Source: Bacteroidota bacterium
Lineage (GTDB): Bacteria; Bacteroidota; Bacteroidia; Chitinophagales; LD1
Direction of reading: 5' to 3'
Assembly: GCA_026391075.1 (NCBI GenBank)
Contig: JAPLES010000009.1
Coordinates: 96,828-160,827 of the forward strand
Length of the DNA stretch: 64,000 nt
In this document: positions 31,536 to 42,037 of the stretch, one piece after another
Layout of the letters: each line of letters begins with the position of its first letter
Position numbering within the stretch: position 1 is the first letter of the stretch
The notes under the pieces: model-generated
Databases searched by the model: none
What the model was told of the DNA's origin: nothing
What the model saw: the letters and a program-made list of their open reading frames with translations, nothing else
Program-made: the position numbers and the translations under genes

Positions 31536-33569
31536 CTACCTATCACCAAATTTTTCTTTCAATAATTTTTGCTGCCGTTGCATTTCATCGCGCAGCTTTG
31601 CAGCTGTTAAAAAATCGGTATCACGTGAAGCTTCCAACATTTTTTTTCGGGTTGATTCAATGGCTTTGTGCAATTGCTGAACGTTCATGTATTCTGTTTC
31701 GGGCTCTGCCACCATGGCAAATTCTTCTTCCATTTGAACATAGCCGCCCGGTGAAGTTTTTCGAAAATCAAGCACTGAAGTTTGCTGCATAATTTCTTCT
31801 TTGCTTTTTAGAATCGTCATTGGCGTAATATTGTTGTCAGCATTATGCTTCAATTGCTTTTCTCTTCTGCGATTAGTTTCATCAATAGTCAATTGCATGC
31901 TGTTGGTTATTTTATCGGCATACATAATCACCTTGCCGTTTACATTTCGCGCGGCACGCCCGCTCACTTGAATCAAACTTCTGCGATTGCGCAAAAATCC
32001 TTCCTTGTCAGCGTCAAGAATAGCTACGAGCGAAACTTCGGGTAAGTCCAACCCTTCGCGCAAAAGATTAACGCCAATCAACACATCAAATTTTCCAAGA
32101 CGCAAATCGCGAATGATTTCAATTCTATCGAGCGTGTGCACTTCGCTATGAATGTAACGACACTTGATGTTGATGCGCGCCATGTATTTGTTCAACTCTT
32201 CAGCCATTCGCTTAGTAAGTGTTGTCACTAAAACGCGTTCGTGTTTTTTTACACACTCATCAATTTCTTCGAGCAAATCATCAATTTGATTTAGGCTTGG
32301 TCGAACTTCTATTGGCGGGTCGAGCAATCCTGTAGGACGAACAACTTGTTCAATAAACGAACCGCCTGTTTTTTCTAATTCATAATCACCTGGAGTTGCA
32401 CTCACATAAACAGCTTGTTTCACTGCGGCTTCAAATTCAGGAAAATTGAGCGGGCGATTATCCAATGCCGATGGCAAACGGAAACCGTATTCCACCAAAT
32501 TCATTTTGCGACTACGGTCACCACCAAACATGCCGCCTATTTGCGGAATGCTTACGTGGCTTTCATCTACCACCAGCAAAAAATCATCAGGAAAATAATC
32601 GAGCAAGCAATATGGACGTGTTCCTTTTGCTCTTCTATCCAAAAAGCGCGAATAGTTTTCAATGCCCGAACAGTAACCGAGTTCGCGCATCATTTCCATA
32701 TCAAACTCCACGCGCTCTTTTATACGAGCAGCTTCGGCAGGTCTTCCTACTTCTTTAAAATATTGAATTTGCGCATCGAGCTCCAAACGAATTTCATCTA
32801 AGATTTGCAACAATGAATCTTTAGAAGTAACATAAAGATTAGCAGGGAAAATTGAAGCCGTATCCGTTTTGCCAATGGAACGACCCGTAACCGGATCAAA
32901 ATTTTCTATCTCTTCAACTTCATCGCCAAAAAAAGTAATGCGGTACGCATAGTCCACATAAGGCAAAGCAATTTCCACCACATCACCTTTTACGCGGAAA
33001 GTACCGCGTTGCAATTCCTCGCCCCGCGAATACAAACTATCGACAAGGCTATGCAGAAATTTATTGCGTGCAATGATTTGGCTTTTGTGAACGCGCACAA
33101 TTCCGTTTTCAATTTCAACAGGATTTCCTAAACCGTAAATACAACTCACCGAAGCCACCACAATAATATCGCGCCTACCGGAAAGCAAAGAAGCGGTTGT
33201 ACTCAATCGCAATTTCTCAATTTCTTCATTGACCGCTAAATCTTTTTCAATGTAAGTTCCCGATGAAACGATGTAAGCTTCGGGTTGGTAGTAGTCGTAG
33301 TACGAAACAAAATATTCCACAGCATTGTCAGGGAAAAATTGTTTGAACTCGCCATAAAGTTGCGAGACCAGCGTTTTGTTATGCGTTAGAATAAGCGTTG
33401 GCTTTTGCACTTGCTGAATCACATTCGCCATAGTGAATGTTTTTCCAGAGCCGGTAACGCCCAACAAAACCTGATGCTTTTCGTTTTCACGAATGCCATG
33501 AACTATTTGTTTAATGGCATCAGGCTGATCGCCCGCAGGTTTGTATTTTGTTATGAGATTGAATTCCAT
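31536..33569 (-). CDS. uvrB: Excinuclease ABC subunit B
   Basis: A 677-residue damage-recognition helicase of nucleotide excision repair. Walker A is LLGVTGSGKTFTMANVI near residue 38, the beta-hairpin region is YYDYYQPEAYIVSSGTYIEKD, DESHV-type Walker B LLVVDESHVSIPQIGGMFGGDRSRK, motif V/VI VLIGVNLLREGLDLPEVSLVAILDADKEGFLRNRRSLIQVSGRAARN, and a UvrC-binding UVR motif near the C-terminus (KLRDEMQRQQKLLKEKF). It is convergent with murF (five bases apart). A 7-bp repeat lies in its upstream gap. Confidence 0.96.
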   Translation of the reverse strand: MEFNLITKYKPAGDQPDAIKQIVHGIRENEKHQVLLGVTGSGKTFTMANVIQQVQKPTLILTHNKTLVSQLYGEFKQFFPDNAVEYFVSYYDYYQPEAYIVSSGTYIEKDLAVNEEIEKLRLSTTASLLSGRRDIIVVASVSCIYGLGNPVEIENGIVRVHKSQIIARNKFLHSLVDSLYSRGEELQRGTFRVKGDVVEIALPYVDYAYRITFFGDEVEEIENFDPVTGRSIGKTDTASIFPANLYVTSKDSLLQILDEIRLELDAQIQYFKEVGRPAEAARIKERVEFDMEMMRELGYCSGIENYSRFLDRRAKGTRPYCLLDYFPDDFLLVVDESHVSIPQIGGMFGGDRSRKMNLVEYGFRLPSALDNRPLNFPEFEAAVKQAVYVSATPGDYELEKTGGSFIEQVVRPTGLLDPPIEVRPSLNQIDDLLEEIDECVKKHERVLVTTLTKRMAEELNKYMARINIKCRYIHSEVHTLDRIEIIRDLRLGKFDVLIGVNLLREGLDLPEVSLVAILDADKEGFLRNRRSLIQVSGRAARNVNGKVIMYADKITNSMQLTIDETNRRREKQLKHNADNNITPMTILKSKEEIMQQTSVLDFRKTSPGGYVQMEEEFAMVAEPETEYMNVQQLHKAIESTRKKMLEASRDTDFLTAAKLRDEMQRQQKLLKEKFGDR

Positions 33570-33582
33570 TTTTTTGCAACCG

Positions 33583-33617
33583 CAAGTTTACTCTTTCAAA
33601 TTTCAAGTTTCAAGTTT
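33583..33617. repeat. 7-bp tandem repeat (CAAGTTT) upstream of uvrB
   Basis: Units CAAGTTT, ACTCTTT (degenerate), CAAATTT, CAAGTTT, CAAGTTT. It lies 14 bases upstream of the uvrB ATG on the minus-strand side, so in its leader. Confidence 0.8.
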
Positions 33618-33636
33618 ATCTGCACTTCCACAAAAT

Positions 33637-33672
33637 AAAAAGCGCTCCGTAAAAAATTACGAAGCGCATTTT
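33637..33672 (-). terminator. Terminator of the giant adhesin gene
   Basis: Read on the minus strand: GCGCTTCGTAA / TTACGGAGCGC-type stem (33642-33667) followed by TTTTTATTTTG. It lies 23 bases past the adhesin stop. Confidence 0.8.
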
Positions 33673-33694
33673 TGTAAGAGTTGTTACTGTCGTT

Positions 33695-36600
33695 TTACTT
33701 CATCAACACCACTGTTCCTGTAAAGTCTGTAACGGTATCATCCCAATACGAAACTTTCATTTGATAAACGTAAGTGTCGAATGGAGCCAACTTACCATTT
33801 GCCATTCCATCCCAACCATTTCGTCCTGTAATTTTATTTTCCTGCGAAGGATTTGAATACACTTTGCTTCCCCAACGAGTGAAAATGGCAATGTCAATAT
33901 TTTTTGCCCCCAGAATATCAAATTCAAAACGGTCGTTTAATCCATCATTGTTTGGCGTAAACGCTGTAGGAATAAATGCCGATGGCTGACGAAGAACTTG
34001 CACAGTAACGGTATCAGAAGCATAACATGAATCGCTACTCATCACGGTTACCATGAATGTTGTTGTGGTTCTTGGTGCTACGAACGGCTTGTTACAATTT
34101 GTTGCATCCACACAATCGCGGAAATCAAATACTGAAGTATCGGGCTCCCAGTAATAATGCAGCACAGTCGAGTTGGAGTCGGTGGTAGTGGTGGCAATCA
34201 ATTGCGTTTCCATGCCAGTAAGAATTACTTGTTCCACCGAAACTGCATGAACAGAAATTTGCCCCGGAGTAGCCACCGTGAAATTTGAATTGCCTTGACA
34301 ACCGTTTACGTCAGTTACTAATACCAAATAATTCCCCGGCATTAATCCTGTAAATGTTCCGCTGTCTTGCGCCACACCATTCAACAAAAAAGTGTAAGGC
34401 GAAGTTCCTCCGGTAATATTCGTTACTACACTTCCTGTGGCGGTATTGAAACACTTGGATGCGTTGGCATTAGTAGTTACATCAATAATAGCGGGGTCAA
34501 CTAAAGTTGCTGAATCGCTTACACTACAATTGGCTGCATCGGTAACCGTGAGCGAATAGCCACCTGCATGCAATGCACCAATAGCCACTGAACTTTGCGC
34601 ATTACTCCACGCATAACTATATGGTTGCACACCGCCACTCACAATAGCAGTAATGGAACCCGTGCTTCCACCATGACAAATCGGATTGAGCGCGGCTAAC
34701 GAAGGAGTAATTTTTACACCTTGCGTAAGCGTGAACGAATTTGTTTTGGCGCAAGAATTAGCATCGGTAATTGTTGCTGTATAAGAGCCTGCACTAACCG
34801 CAGTTAAATCTTGGTTAGCGGTTCCGTTTGACCATGCAAAAGTATAGCCCGGTATTCCTCCGCTAACAGTAAGCGTTACTCCGCCTGTACTATCACCGAA
34901 ACAAATTACGTTACTCGTAATTCCGGTAACTAAAATTTCGGTTGGTTGATTCACATTGGTACTATCGTATAAGAAACATCCGTTGGTATCTATTACTTGC
35001 ACCACATAATGTCCCGCTGCGATTCCAAGTTGGAACGAATCCACTGCAAAATTATTCCACAGATAATGATAAGGACGAACTCCGCCTAACACTACCGCTT
35101 TAATGGAGCCTGTGCTTGTTCCAAAACAAGTAGCATCCACTACATCAATGTGCGAAGTAAGTTGAGCCGGATCAATTAAAATATAATTGCTTACCGCATA
35201 GCAACCGTTGGCATCGGTAGTGGTTACATAATAATTACCGCCCGATAAATTATCAATGAACGGCCCGTTCGAAACATTTAAACCACTTACACTATCCACC
35301 CAGTAATAAGAATAAGGTGTTGTTCCGCCATAAGCAGAAGTAAGTACACTTCCGTTATTGTAGCCATGACAAGTGATATTCTTTTTAATTCCCGAAACTA
35401 AAAACGGAGCAGGGTCAACAATGGTTCTGGAATCAGTAACGGTGCATCCTTTCGAATCCGTAATGGTTACTGAATAAACTCCGGAAGCGAGTCCTGAAAT
35501 ATCTTCAGTAGTTGCGGAGTTGCTCCAGTTGAACGAGTAGCCCGGAACTCCACCGGTTGGAATCAAATCTATAGAACCGTTTGCATCACCAAAACACAAA
35601 GGATTATTCGCCACAAAATTAGCAGTGATAGCCGAAGGATTTACAATGGTAATGGATGTTGTAACTGTGCAATTATGCGCATCAATAACCGTAACTGCAT
35701 ATACTCCATTTGCCAGTGAAGCCAATGAGTCGGCATGTGAATTATCGCTCCAATTGTAAACATACGGTGGTGTTCCTCCGCTTACAAAAACATGAACGGC
35801 TCCATCATTTGCGTTGTAGCAAGAAATGTCTTGGGTAAGCACCGAATCAAATTGCAAGGCTAGTGGTTCAGCAATTAAAGCAGAATCTCTTTTCTCGCAG
35901 CCATTAGCATCTGTAATTACCACATAGTATAAACCGCCATGCAAACCTGTTACATTTTGTGAAGCCAAAAAGTTTGACCAAAAGAAGGTGTAAGGCGAAG
36001 TGCCACCGCTCACCGTTAAACTTGCAGTAGCATCATCTGCACCATGGCACGAAACATCAGTGTGCGTAGTCGAAGAAACAATTTCCGAAGGTTCATTGAT
36101 GGTGTAAGAAGTAGTAAGCGTGCAACTGTTGGCATCGGTGATAGTAACATCATAAGTGCCTCCGCTAATGTTGTGGAGGTCTTCGGTAGTTGCGGAGTTG
36201 CTCCAATTATAAGTGTAAGCAAACACGCCACCATAAACCGTAATATCAATAGAGCCGTTGCTGCCACCGGCACATCCTACATCGGTAGTTGTAGCACTCA
36301 CCACTAAACCGGCTGGCTGCGAAACCACAAATGAAGTACTCGCGCTACAACTGTTTACATCGCTCACGGTTACCGAATAATTTCCAGCAGAAATATTATT
36401 GAGGTCAGCTGAAGTTGCTGAGTTGCTCCAGCCATAAGTGTAAGTAGGAATTCCACCGCTCACGGTTGTTACAATGGCACCTGTTGAACCGCCATTACAT
36501 AAAACATTGGTAACTGTTCCTGAAATGGTCAATGGCAACCCTTCGTTAATCGTAATTGAGTTTGCTGCTGTGCAATTATTTAAATCAGTAATGATAACCG

Positions 36601-39600
36601 TGTAAGTTCCACCGGTAACATTCGAAAGGTCTTCGCTTGTTGCACCATTGCTCCACAAATAAGTGTATGGAGAAACACCACCACTCACCGTTAAATCTGC
36701 ACTTCCGTTCGAAGCACCCGGACAAGTAACATCTGTTTTTGTCAATGAAGAAGTAATGGCTGTTGGCTCAGAAATAGATGTAGTGAAAGTTGCGGTGCAG
36801 GCATTAGCATCAGTAACTGTTACCGAGTAAGTTCCAATGGTAAGCCCGTTCAAATCTTCATTCGTTGCTCCGTTAGTCCATGCATAAATATACAGCGGAG
36901 TACCGCCAAATACATTGATATCAATTGAACCGTTGTTGCCACCATTGCAACTAACATCGGCATGCCCTGCAAGCACCACTACAAGCGGAGCGGGTTGTGA
37001 GATTGTAACACCTGTAGAAGTTGAACATCCTTTCGAATCGGTAACAGCAACGTTGTAAGTGCCGGCACCAATTCCTGTTATGTCTTCTGTAGTTAATCCA
37101 TTGCTCCATACAAAACTGTTTCCTCCATTGCCACCTGTAACAGTAATGTAGATAGCTCCTGTTGTATCTCCATTGCATAAAATGTTGTGCGTAGAATCAA
37201 CAAATGCCTGCAATAAATTTGGTTGAATGATGGTTACGTTTGCAAAATCGGTACATCCTTTTGAATCGCGAAGAGTAACTAAATAATTACCTGAAGCCAA
37301 ACCTGTGAAGGTTGGTGATGAAACAAATTGCACCCCATTTATAGAATAAGAATACGGAGGCAAACCACCAACGAGTTGAACGGTGATAGTTCCATCTACT
37401 CCACCGAAACACGAAACATCTGTTTGCGAAACAATACTTGCAGTTACCGCATAAGCCGTATCAATGGCCACATGCGTAGTATCTGTACAGCCATTGAAAT
37501 CAACTACCAACACAGTATAATTTCCAGCTAATAATCCGCTGAAAACATTTCCTAATTGTGTAGGTCCGCCATTTAATGAATAGGAATATGGAGTTGTTCC
37601 TCCTGTTGTATTCACAGTTATACTACCGTCAAAAACATTATCGCAACTTGCATTTTGCACTACGTTAGTGTGGTCCAGCACTTGCGGTTCGGTTACTTGA
37701 ACTCCATTTGAAGCAAGCGAAACACAATTCAACGCATCGCTTACCAATGGAAAATAAGTGCCGGCAGTTAATCCACTAAATGAGTTTAAGGTTTGATAAT
37801 TGGCTCCGTTATCAATTGAATAATTAAACGAAGGCGTTCCGCTTGATGCAGTTAAAGTAATTGAACCCGTGTTTCCACCATTGCACAAAACATTGCTAAT
37901 TGAAATATTGCTGATAACCGGAAGCGGTGCAACTGTAATTGTTGCAGCACCTAAAAATCCGCTTGAGCGAATACATCCGTTAGCATCTGTAATTTGTTGA
38001 ATTGAATAAGTTGTAGTTGAAGCTGCTAATTCACGAATGGTATCGCCATCGTTTACTCCAGTTTTGGTAAACACGTTTGTTCCATCGGTATAAACCACAT
38101 CGAATGGTGCTGTGCCTACGGCAAAATTGAACGTGAGCACCGTGTCTACTCCGGCACAAACTTGTGTGCTTCCGCTTAGGCTACCGTTAGGTAAAGGATT
38201 GACCGTTAAAGTAAATGAAGTGCAAATCGTAGTGTTGCATAAACCTTCGGCACGTACAAAATAAGTAGTGGTAATTGCGGGACTAACATTCGATAGTACT
38301 CCGCCTGTACCTACAGGTGTTCCTCCGCATGAACTGGTATACCATTCCCAGGTAGCAGAGGTTCCTAAACTTCCGCCTACTACAGCTAGATTGGTGGAAC
38401 TTCCAATACAAATAGCAAGCGGTGCCGAAATACTTGCAGCAGGTATTGAAGTGTCTTGAACAGTTACCGTTGTAAATGCACACGAAGTAGTGTTGCAAGT
38501 TCCTTCTGCCCTAACAAAATAATCGGTGGTTGAAGAAGGACTAACCGTTATAGAATTTCCTGTGCCCTCTGCCGTTCCTCCGCAACTTGCACTATACCAA
38601 TTCCAAGCTCCGCCAGTTCCTAATGAACCACCAACTACTGTAAGCGTAGTTGAAATTCCATTGCAAATTGTGGTAACACCAGAAACAGAAGTTGGAGCAA
38701 CTGAAGGTTGATTAACGGTAACTGTTAATTGCACACAAACAGTATTGTTGCATGTTCCTTCGGCTCTTACAAAATAAGTAGTTGTTGTAGTTGGCGAAAC
38801 AGAAACGGATGTTCCGTTTCCAACCGATGTTCCTCCGCAACTTCCGCTATACCATTGCCAGTTTGCACCGGTACCTAGTAAACCACCCACCACCGAAAGT
38901 GTAGTGTTATCGCTATTGCAAATAACACTTGTTCCACTAATTGAAGATGCCGCAGTTGATAATTGATTTACAGTAACAGAAGTTGAAACACAATTTGAAT
39001 TATTACAAGTTCCTTCGGCTCTTACATAATAAGTTGTTGTAGTACCTGGTGAAACTGTAAGCGATGAACCCGTTCCTGCAACTGTTCCTCCGCAACTTCC
39101 AGTGTACCAATTCCAGCTTGCACCGGTTCCTAATGAGCCACCCACTACTGAAAGTGTGGTTAATGTTCCGTTGCAAATAGTTGTAGTTCCTGAAATAGAG
39201 AATGGATCTGTGGAAGGTTGATTTACCGTGATGGTTGTTGAAACGCAACCAGTAGTGTTGCAAGTTCCTTCTGCTCGCACATAATAAGTTGTTGTAGAAA
39301 TTGGACTAACGGTTATTGAATTTCCCGAACCTACAGGAGTTCCTCCACAACTACTGCTGTACCATTGCCAGTTTGCCCCTGTTCCTAATGAACCACCAAC
39401 AATAGTAAGATTTGAAGAACTGCCGTTGCAAATTACTGCTGGTGATGAAGTAATACTTGCAGCTGCTGTTGAAAGTTGATTGACTGTTACTTGTAAATTT
39501 ACGCAAGCTGTAGTGTTGCAAGTGCCCACTGCACGCACATAATAAGTAGTTGTAGTTGTTGGGCTTACTGTTATGGAAGCACCGGCACCGGCACTCGTTC

Positions 39601-41881
39601 CACCGCAACTTGCAGTATACCATTGCCATGTAGCTCCGCTTCCCAATGAACCACCACTTACTGTAAGCGTAGTGTTTTGTCCGTTGCAAATTATACTGGT
39701 TCCGGTAATGGCTCCAGGTGCAGTTGATAAGGAATTAATTGTTACCGTTACCGATGCACAGCCTGTAGTGTTACAAGTTCCTTGTGCGCGCACATAGTAA
39801 GTTGTATTTACCAGTGGCGAAACCGTGATTGAGGCACCACTGCCTATAAAAGTTCCACCACAACTTGCAGTATACCAATTGTAAACCGCACCTGTTCCAA
39901 GTGTGCCACCCACTTGAGTTAAGGTGGTACTTGTTCCTGAACAAATTACAGCGGTTCCACTAATGCTTGTTGGAGCAACTGATAAACTTTGAACGGTTAC
40001 TGTTACCGAAACACATGCTGTGTTTCCGCAAGTTCCTTCGCCACGCAAGTAATAGGTAGTTGCTACTAATGGCGACACTGTAATATTATCACCTGAACCA
40101 ACTAAAGTTCCACCGCAACTTCCGGTGTACCATCTCCATGCGCCACCGCCTCCGGTAGTACCTCCTACACGACTAAGCGTAGAAGAAGTTCCTGAACAAA
40201 TAATTGTAGTACCTGAAATACTTGTAGCCGCTACATAAGGAGCTTCATGTGTAATCACCAACTGTGGACGATTCGTGTTGCTGTACCCTCTAAAGTCAAT
40301 CCATTCATCATTATTTGGCACGCAGAAACAACCAAAGTCAAAAGCCGGGTCAGAGTGACTGTTGTTGAATTTATCGAGTGAGAATGCTACAAAATTATAA
40401 GTGAGCGCTGCAGTAACACGAGCGCCTACGTTATCAGGAAAGTTCTTCCACTGATTAGGCGTTTCATCAAAATCAGTACATGCTCCACCGCAATTACCCC
40501 ACACATTGTACCTTCTGTAAACAGTTCCTGTGGCATCTATATCAGCATAATTTTGGTCACAAGTTAAAGTTACCGGGCTGGTACCAATAGGGTCATACGC
40601 CTGAAAATAAAAGTCGAGTTGGTTATCATCATTACGCGCGTTGTTCCAATTGTATTCATAAAAACTTACGTAAGCACTTTGAATACAATTTACATCGGGA
40701 ATGCTGCTGATATCGTAGTTCGCATAGCACTGGTAATAATCGTTATCAAATGTACCATCATCAAAACCCACACGCATATTATCATCAGCATCATTGTCGG
40801 CAGCATAATCGCAACCGGCATCTTCTTCCACAGTGAAAGTCCAAGCAAAAGCAATTTGCGGAGTAACGGTAACAACTGGGTCAATCACCAATGGGAAATG
40901 ATGTTTTACATCGGTCAACCAAGTTACAGGAACCAAAACGTTCAAATAAATTTTTGCATTTTTTTCTTCAATAAAATAATTTCCGTTTATGCGCGATTCA
41001 CTATTGAATGCATCGTTTTTTTCGTAGAAAACAGGTAGCTTGTATTGCAATAAAATTCTGCCCGCGTTATTTTGAATGCGAATGCCTTTGTTGTCTTCGG
41101 CAACTACGGCATGATAACCAGTAGGCACTGACACACCTTCGCGAAACGAAACGAATTCTGTTCCGGATGGAATTTGAATAGAAGAAAGATTCTGCAATTC
41201 ATAATTCAATTCATAACCTGCAGCATTGTGTTCAATAACTGCATTAACACCATTGTATAAATTTTGATAGCCAATAAAATTTTCTTGTGCGTGTTGAACC
41301 GTTCCCGAAAACAAGCCTGCGTTTCCTGTTTCGTGAAAATTTTTGTCGAGGTAAACGATACCGGCATCTTGCATCAAATTCAATTCTTCGTTTTGCTCAG
41401 TCAAGATTTTAATTCCGCCTTGCAACGTGTTGCCATAAAAAGTTTGAAAGCGGTTGTATGTATTGGCCAATCCAAAACCTGCGAATTGATTGTTAGGCTC
41501 CACATCATTCAAAATAGTATTCCATAAGCCATTCTTTTTGTAATGCACCGGACCGGCCGATGCAATGGAGATAGTTTTATTGTCGATGGTTTGAAAATGC
41601 TTAGTAGTCAAATCGCGCTTGTCTAAAATTTCGGCTGCTGGGTTGATGTAATCAAAAGGACCACCGCTCTCAAATAATTTTCTGAATTCAGCACCGCTCT
41701 CAAATCCTCTTGGATAAACCGTGCTGGTAGCAGGTTTTGCTTGTGTAGTTTGAATCATCAACAACGGGTCGCGTGCACTCCCTTGCGAAACTTTTTGAGC
41801 TACCGTTTTTTCTTGTGCAAAAACAAAAACCGTGTTCAGGCAAAACAAAGCGCAGCAGATAAGCGTAAATGCTTTTTTCAT
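33695..41881 (-). CDS. Giant SprB-type adhesin with type B sorting domain
   Basis: A 2728-residue secreted surface protein. Signal peptide MKKAFTLICCALFCLNTVFVFAQ; residues about 60-545 a unique N-terminal region with a calcium- or carbohydrate-binding look (DYAADNDADDNMRVGFDDGTF); about 549-1227 eight Ig-like repeats of roughly 85 residues, each with SCGGT and TCN..C; about 1330-2480 sixteen SprB repeats (D/N-x-x-C-x-G...G-S-I, then YSW-N and GxYxVTVTDxxGC); about 2635-2728 a gliding-type, type B CTD (FIPTAFTPNNDGLNDRFEF, WDGMANGKLAPFDTYVYQM). This is a gliding/adhesion protein exported by T9SS with a PorP/SprF partner. Confidence 0.9.
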   Translation of the reverse strand: MKKAFTLICCALFCLNTVFVFAQEKTVAQKVSQGSARDPLLMIQTTQAKPATSTVYPRGFESGAEFRKLFESGGPFDYINPAAEILDKRDLTTKHFQTIDNKTISIASAGPVHYKKNGLWNTILNDVEPNNQFAGFGLANTYNRFQTFYGNTLQGGIKILTEQNEELNLMQDAGIVYLDKNFHETGNAGLFSGTVQHAQENFIGYQNLYNGVNAVIEHNAAGYELNYELQNLSSIQIPSGTEFVSFREGVSVPTGYHAVVAEDNKGIRIQNNAGRILLQYKLPVFYEKNDAFNSESRINGNYFIEEKNAKIYLNVLVPVTWLTDVKHHFPLVIDPVVTVTPQIAFAWTFTVEEDAGCDYAADNDADDNMRVGFDDGTFDNDYYQCYANYDISSIPDVNCIQSAYVSFYEYNWNNARNDDNQLDFYFQAYDPIGTSPVTLTCDQNYADIDATGTVYRRYNVWGNCGGACTDFDETPNQWKNFPDNVGARVTAALTYNFVAFSLDKFNNSHSDPAFDFGCFCVPNNDEWIDFRGYSNTNRPQLVITHEAPYVAATSISGTTIICSGTSSTLSRVGGTTGGGGAWRWYTGSCGGTLVGSGDNITVSPLVATTYYLRGEGTCGNTACVSVTVTVQSLSVAPTSISGTAVICSGTSTTLTQVGGTLGTGAVYNWYTASCGGTFIGSGASITVSPLVNTTYYVRAQGTCNTTGCASVTVTINSLSTAPGAITGTSIICNGQNTTLTVSGGSLGSGATWQWYTASCGGTSAGAGASITVSPTTTTTYYVRAVGTCNTTACVNLQVTVNQLSTAAASITSSPAVICNGSSSNLTIVGGSLGTGANWQWYSSSCGGTPVGSGNSITVSPISTTTYYVRAEGTCNTTGCVSTTITVNQPSTDPFSISGTTTICNGTLTTLSVVGGSLGTGASWNWYTGSCGGTVAGTGSSLTVSPGTTTTYYVRAEGTCNNSNCVSTSVTVNQLSTAASSISGTSVICNSDNTTLSVVGGLLGTGANWQWYSGSCGGTSVGNGTSVSVSPTTTTTYFVRAEGTCNNTVCVQLTVTVNQPSVAPTSVSGVTTICNGISTTLTVVGGSLGTGGAWNWYSASCGGTAEGTGNSITVSPSSTTDYFVRAEGTCNTTSCAFTTVTVQDTSIPAASISAPLAICIGSSTNLAVVGGSLGTSATWEWYTSSCGGTPVGTGGVLSNVSPAITTTYFVRAEGLCNTTICTSFTLTVNPLPNGSLSGSTQVCAGVDTVLTFNFAVGTAPFDVVYTDGTNVFTKTGVNDGDTIRELAASTTTYSIQQITDANGCIRSSGFLGAATITVAPLPVISNISISNVLCNGGNTGSITLTASSGTPSFNYSIDNGANYQTLNSFSGLTAGTYFPLVSDALNCVSLASNGVQVTEPQVLDHTNVVQNASCDNVFDGSITVNTTGGTTPYSYSLNGGPTQLGNVFSGLLAGNYTVLVVDFNGCTDTTHVAIDTAYAVTASIVSQTDVSCFGGVDGTITVQLVGGLPPYSYSINGVQFVSSPTFTGLASGNYLVTLRDSKGCTDFANVTIIQPNLLQAFVDSTHNILCNGDTTGAIYITVTGGNGGNSFVWSNGLTTEDITGIGAGTYNVAVTDSKGCSTSTGVTISQPAPLVVVLAGHADVSCNGGNNGSIDINVFGGTPLYIYAWTNGATNEDLNGLTIGTYSVTVTDANACTATFTTSISEPTAITSSLTKTDVTCPGASNGSADLTVSGGVSPYTYLWSNGATSEDLSNVTGGTYTVIITDLNNCTAANSITINEGLPLTISGTVTNVLCNGGSTGAIVTTVSGGIPTYTYGWSNSATSADLNNISAGNYSVTVSDVNSCSASTSFVVSQPAGLVVSATTTDVGCAGGSNGSIDITVYGGVFAYTYNWSNSATTEDLHNISGGTYDVTITDANSCTLTTSYTINEPSEIVSSTTHTDVSCHGADDATASLTVSGGTSPYTFFWSNFLASQNVTGLHGGLYYVVITDANGCEKRDSALIAEPLALQFDSVLTQDISCYNANDGAVHVFVSGGTPPYVYNWSDNSHADSLASLANGVYAVTVIDAHNCTVTTSITIVNPSAITANFVANNPLCFGDANGSIDLIPTGGVPGYSFNWSNSATTEDISGLASGVYSVTITDSKGCTVTDSRTIVDPAPFLVSGIKKNITCHGYNNGSVLTSAYGGTTPYSYYWVDSVSGLNVSNGPFIDNLSGGNYYVTTTDANGCYAVSNYILIDPAQLTSHIDVVDATCFGTSTGSIKAVVLGGVRPYHYLWNNFAVDSFQLGIAAGHYVVQVIDTNGCFLYDSTNVNQPTEILVTGITSNVICFGDSTGGVTLTVSGGIPGYTFAWSNGTANQDLTAVSAGSYTATITDANSCAKTNSFTLTQGVKITPSLAALNPICHGGSTGSITAIVSGGVQPYSYAWSNAQSSVAIGALHAGGYSLTVTDAANCSVSDSATLVDPAIIDVTTNANASKCFNTATGSVVTNITGGTSPYTFLLNGVAQDSGTFTGLMPGNYLVLVTDVNGCQGNSNFTVATPGQISVHAVSVEQVILTGMETQLIATTTTDSNSTVLHYYWEPDTSVFDFRDCVDATNCNKPFVAPRTTTTFMVTVMSSDSCYASDTVTVQVLRQPSAFIPTAFTPNNDGLNDRFEFDILGAKNIDIAIFTRWGSKVYSNPSQENKITGRNGWDGMANGKLAPFDTYVYQMKVSYWDDTVTDFTGTVVLMK
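34400..37910 (-). repeat. SprB repeats, 16 copies of about 75-80 codons
   Basis: Each copy begins with a Cys-containing turn such as DVSCNGGNNGSI and ends with TVTDANACT-like sequence. DNA identity between copies is moderate, so they are old and diverged compared with the Ig-like block. Confidence 0.85.
38200..40240 (-). repeat. Ig-like repeats, 8 copies of about 250 bases
   Basis: Eight copies with SISGTTTICNG, VVGGSLGTGA.W.WYT.SCGGT, TVSP.TTTTYYVRAEGTCN and C.S.TVTVNQ. They are more similar to one another than the SprB block, so this part is likely to recombine or misassemble. Confidence 0.85.
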
Positions 41882-41923
41882 ACAATAGAAATTTGATTAG
41901 AGATTGTGTGTTTATAAAGACGG

Positions 41924-41931
41924 CAAAGATA
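41924..41931 (-). promoter_or_regulatory. -7 element of the giant adhesin
   Basis: On the minus strand TATCTTTG matches TAnnTTTG exactly; transcription would start near 41917, 36 bases before the ATG. No convincing -33 at the expected spacing. Confidence 0.4.
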
Positions 41932-42037
41932 GATTTAAGCCTCAAATAAAAAGCCATAGACCCGCAACCAATTCTACAAATCTCTCTTCTTAATATCATT
42001 TATCTTTTCACCTTCACACAGACAAATTTTAGATGGC

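Noticed and set aside
34400-40240. CRISPR array
   Set aside because: The spacing is about 230-250 bases and each unit is coding, so these are protein domain repeats.
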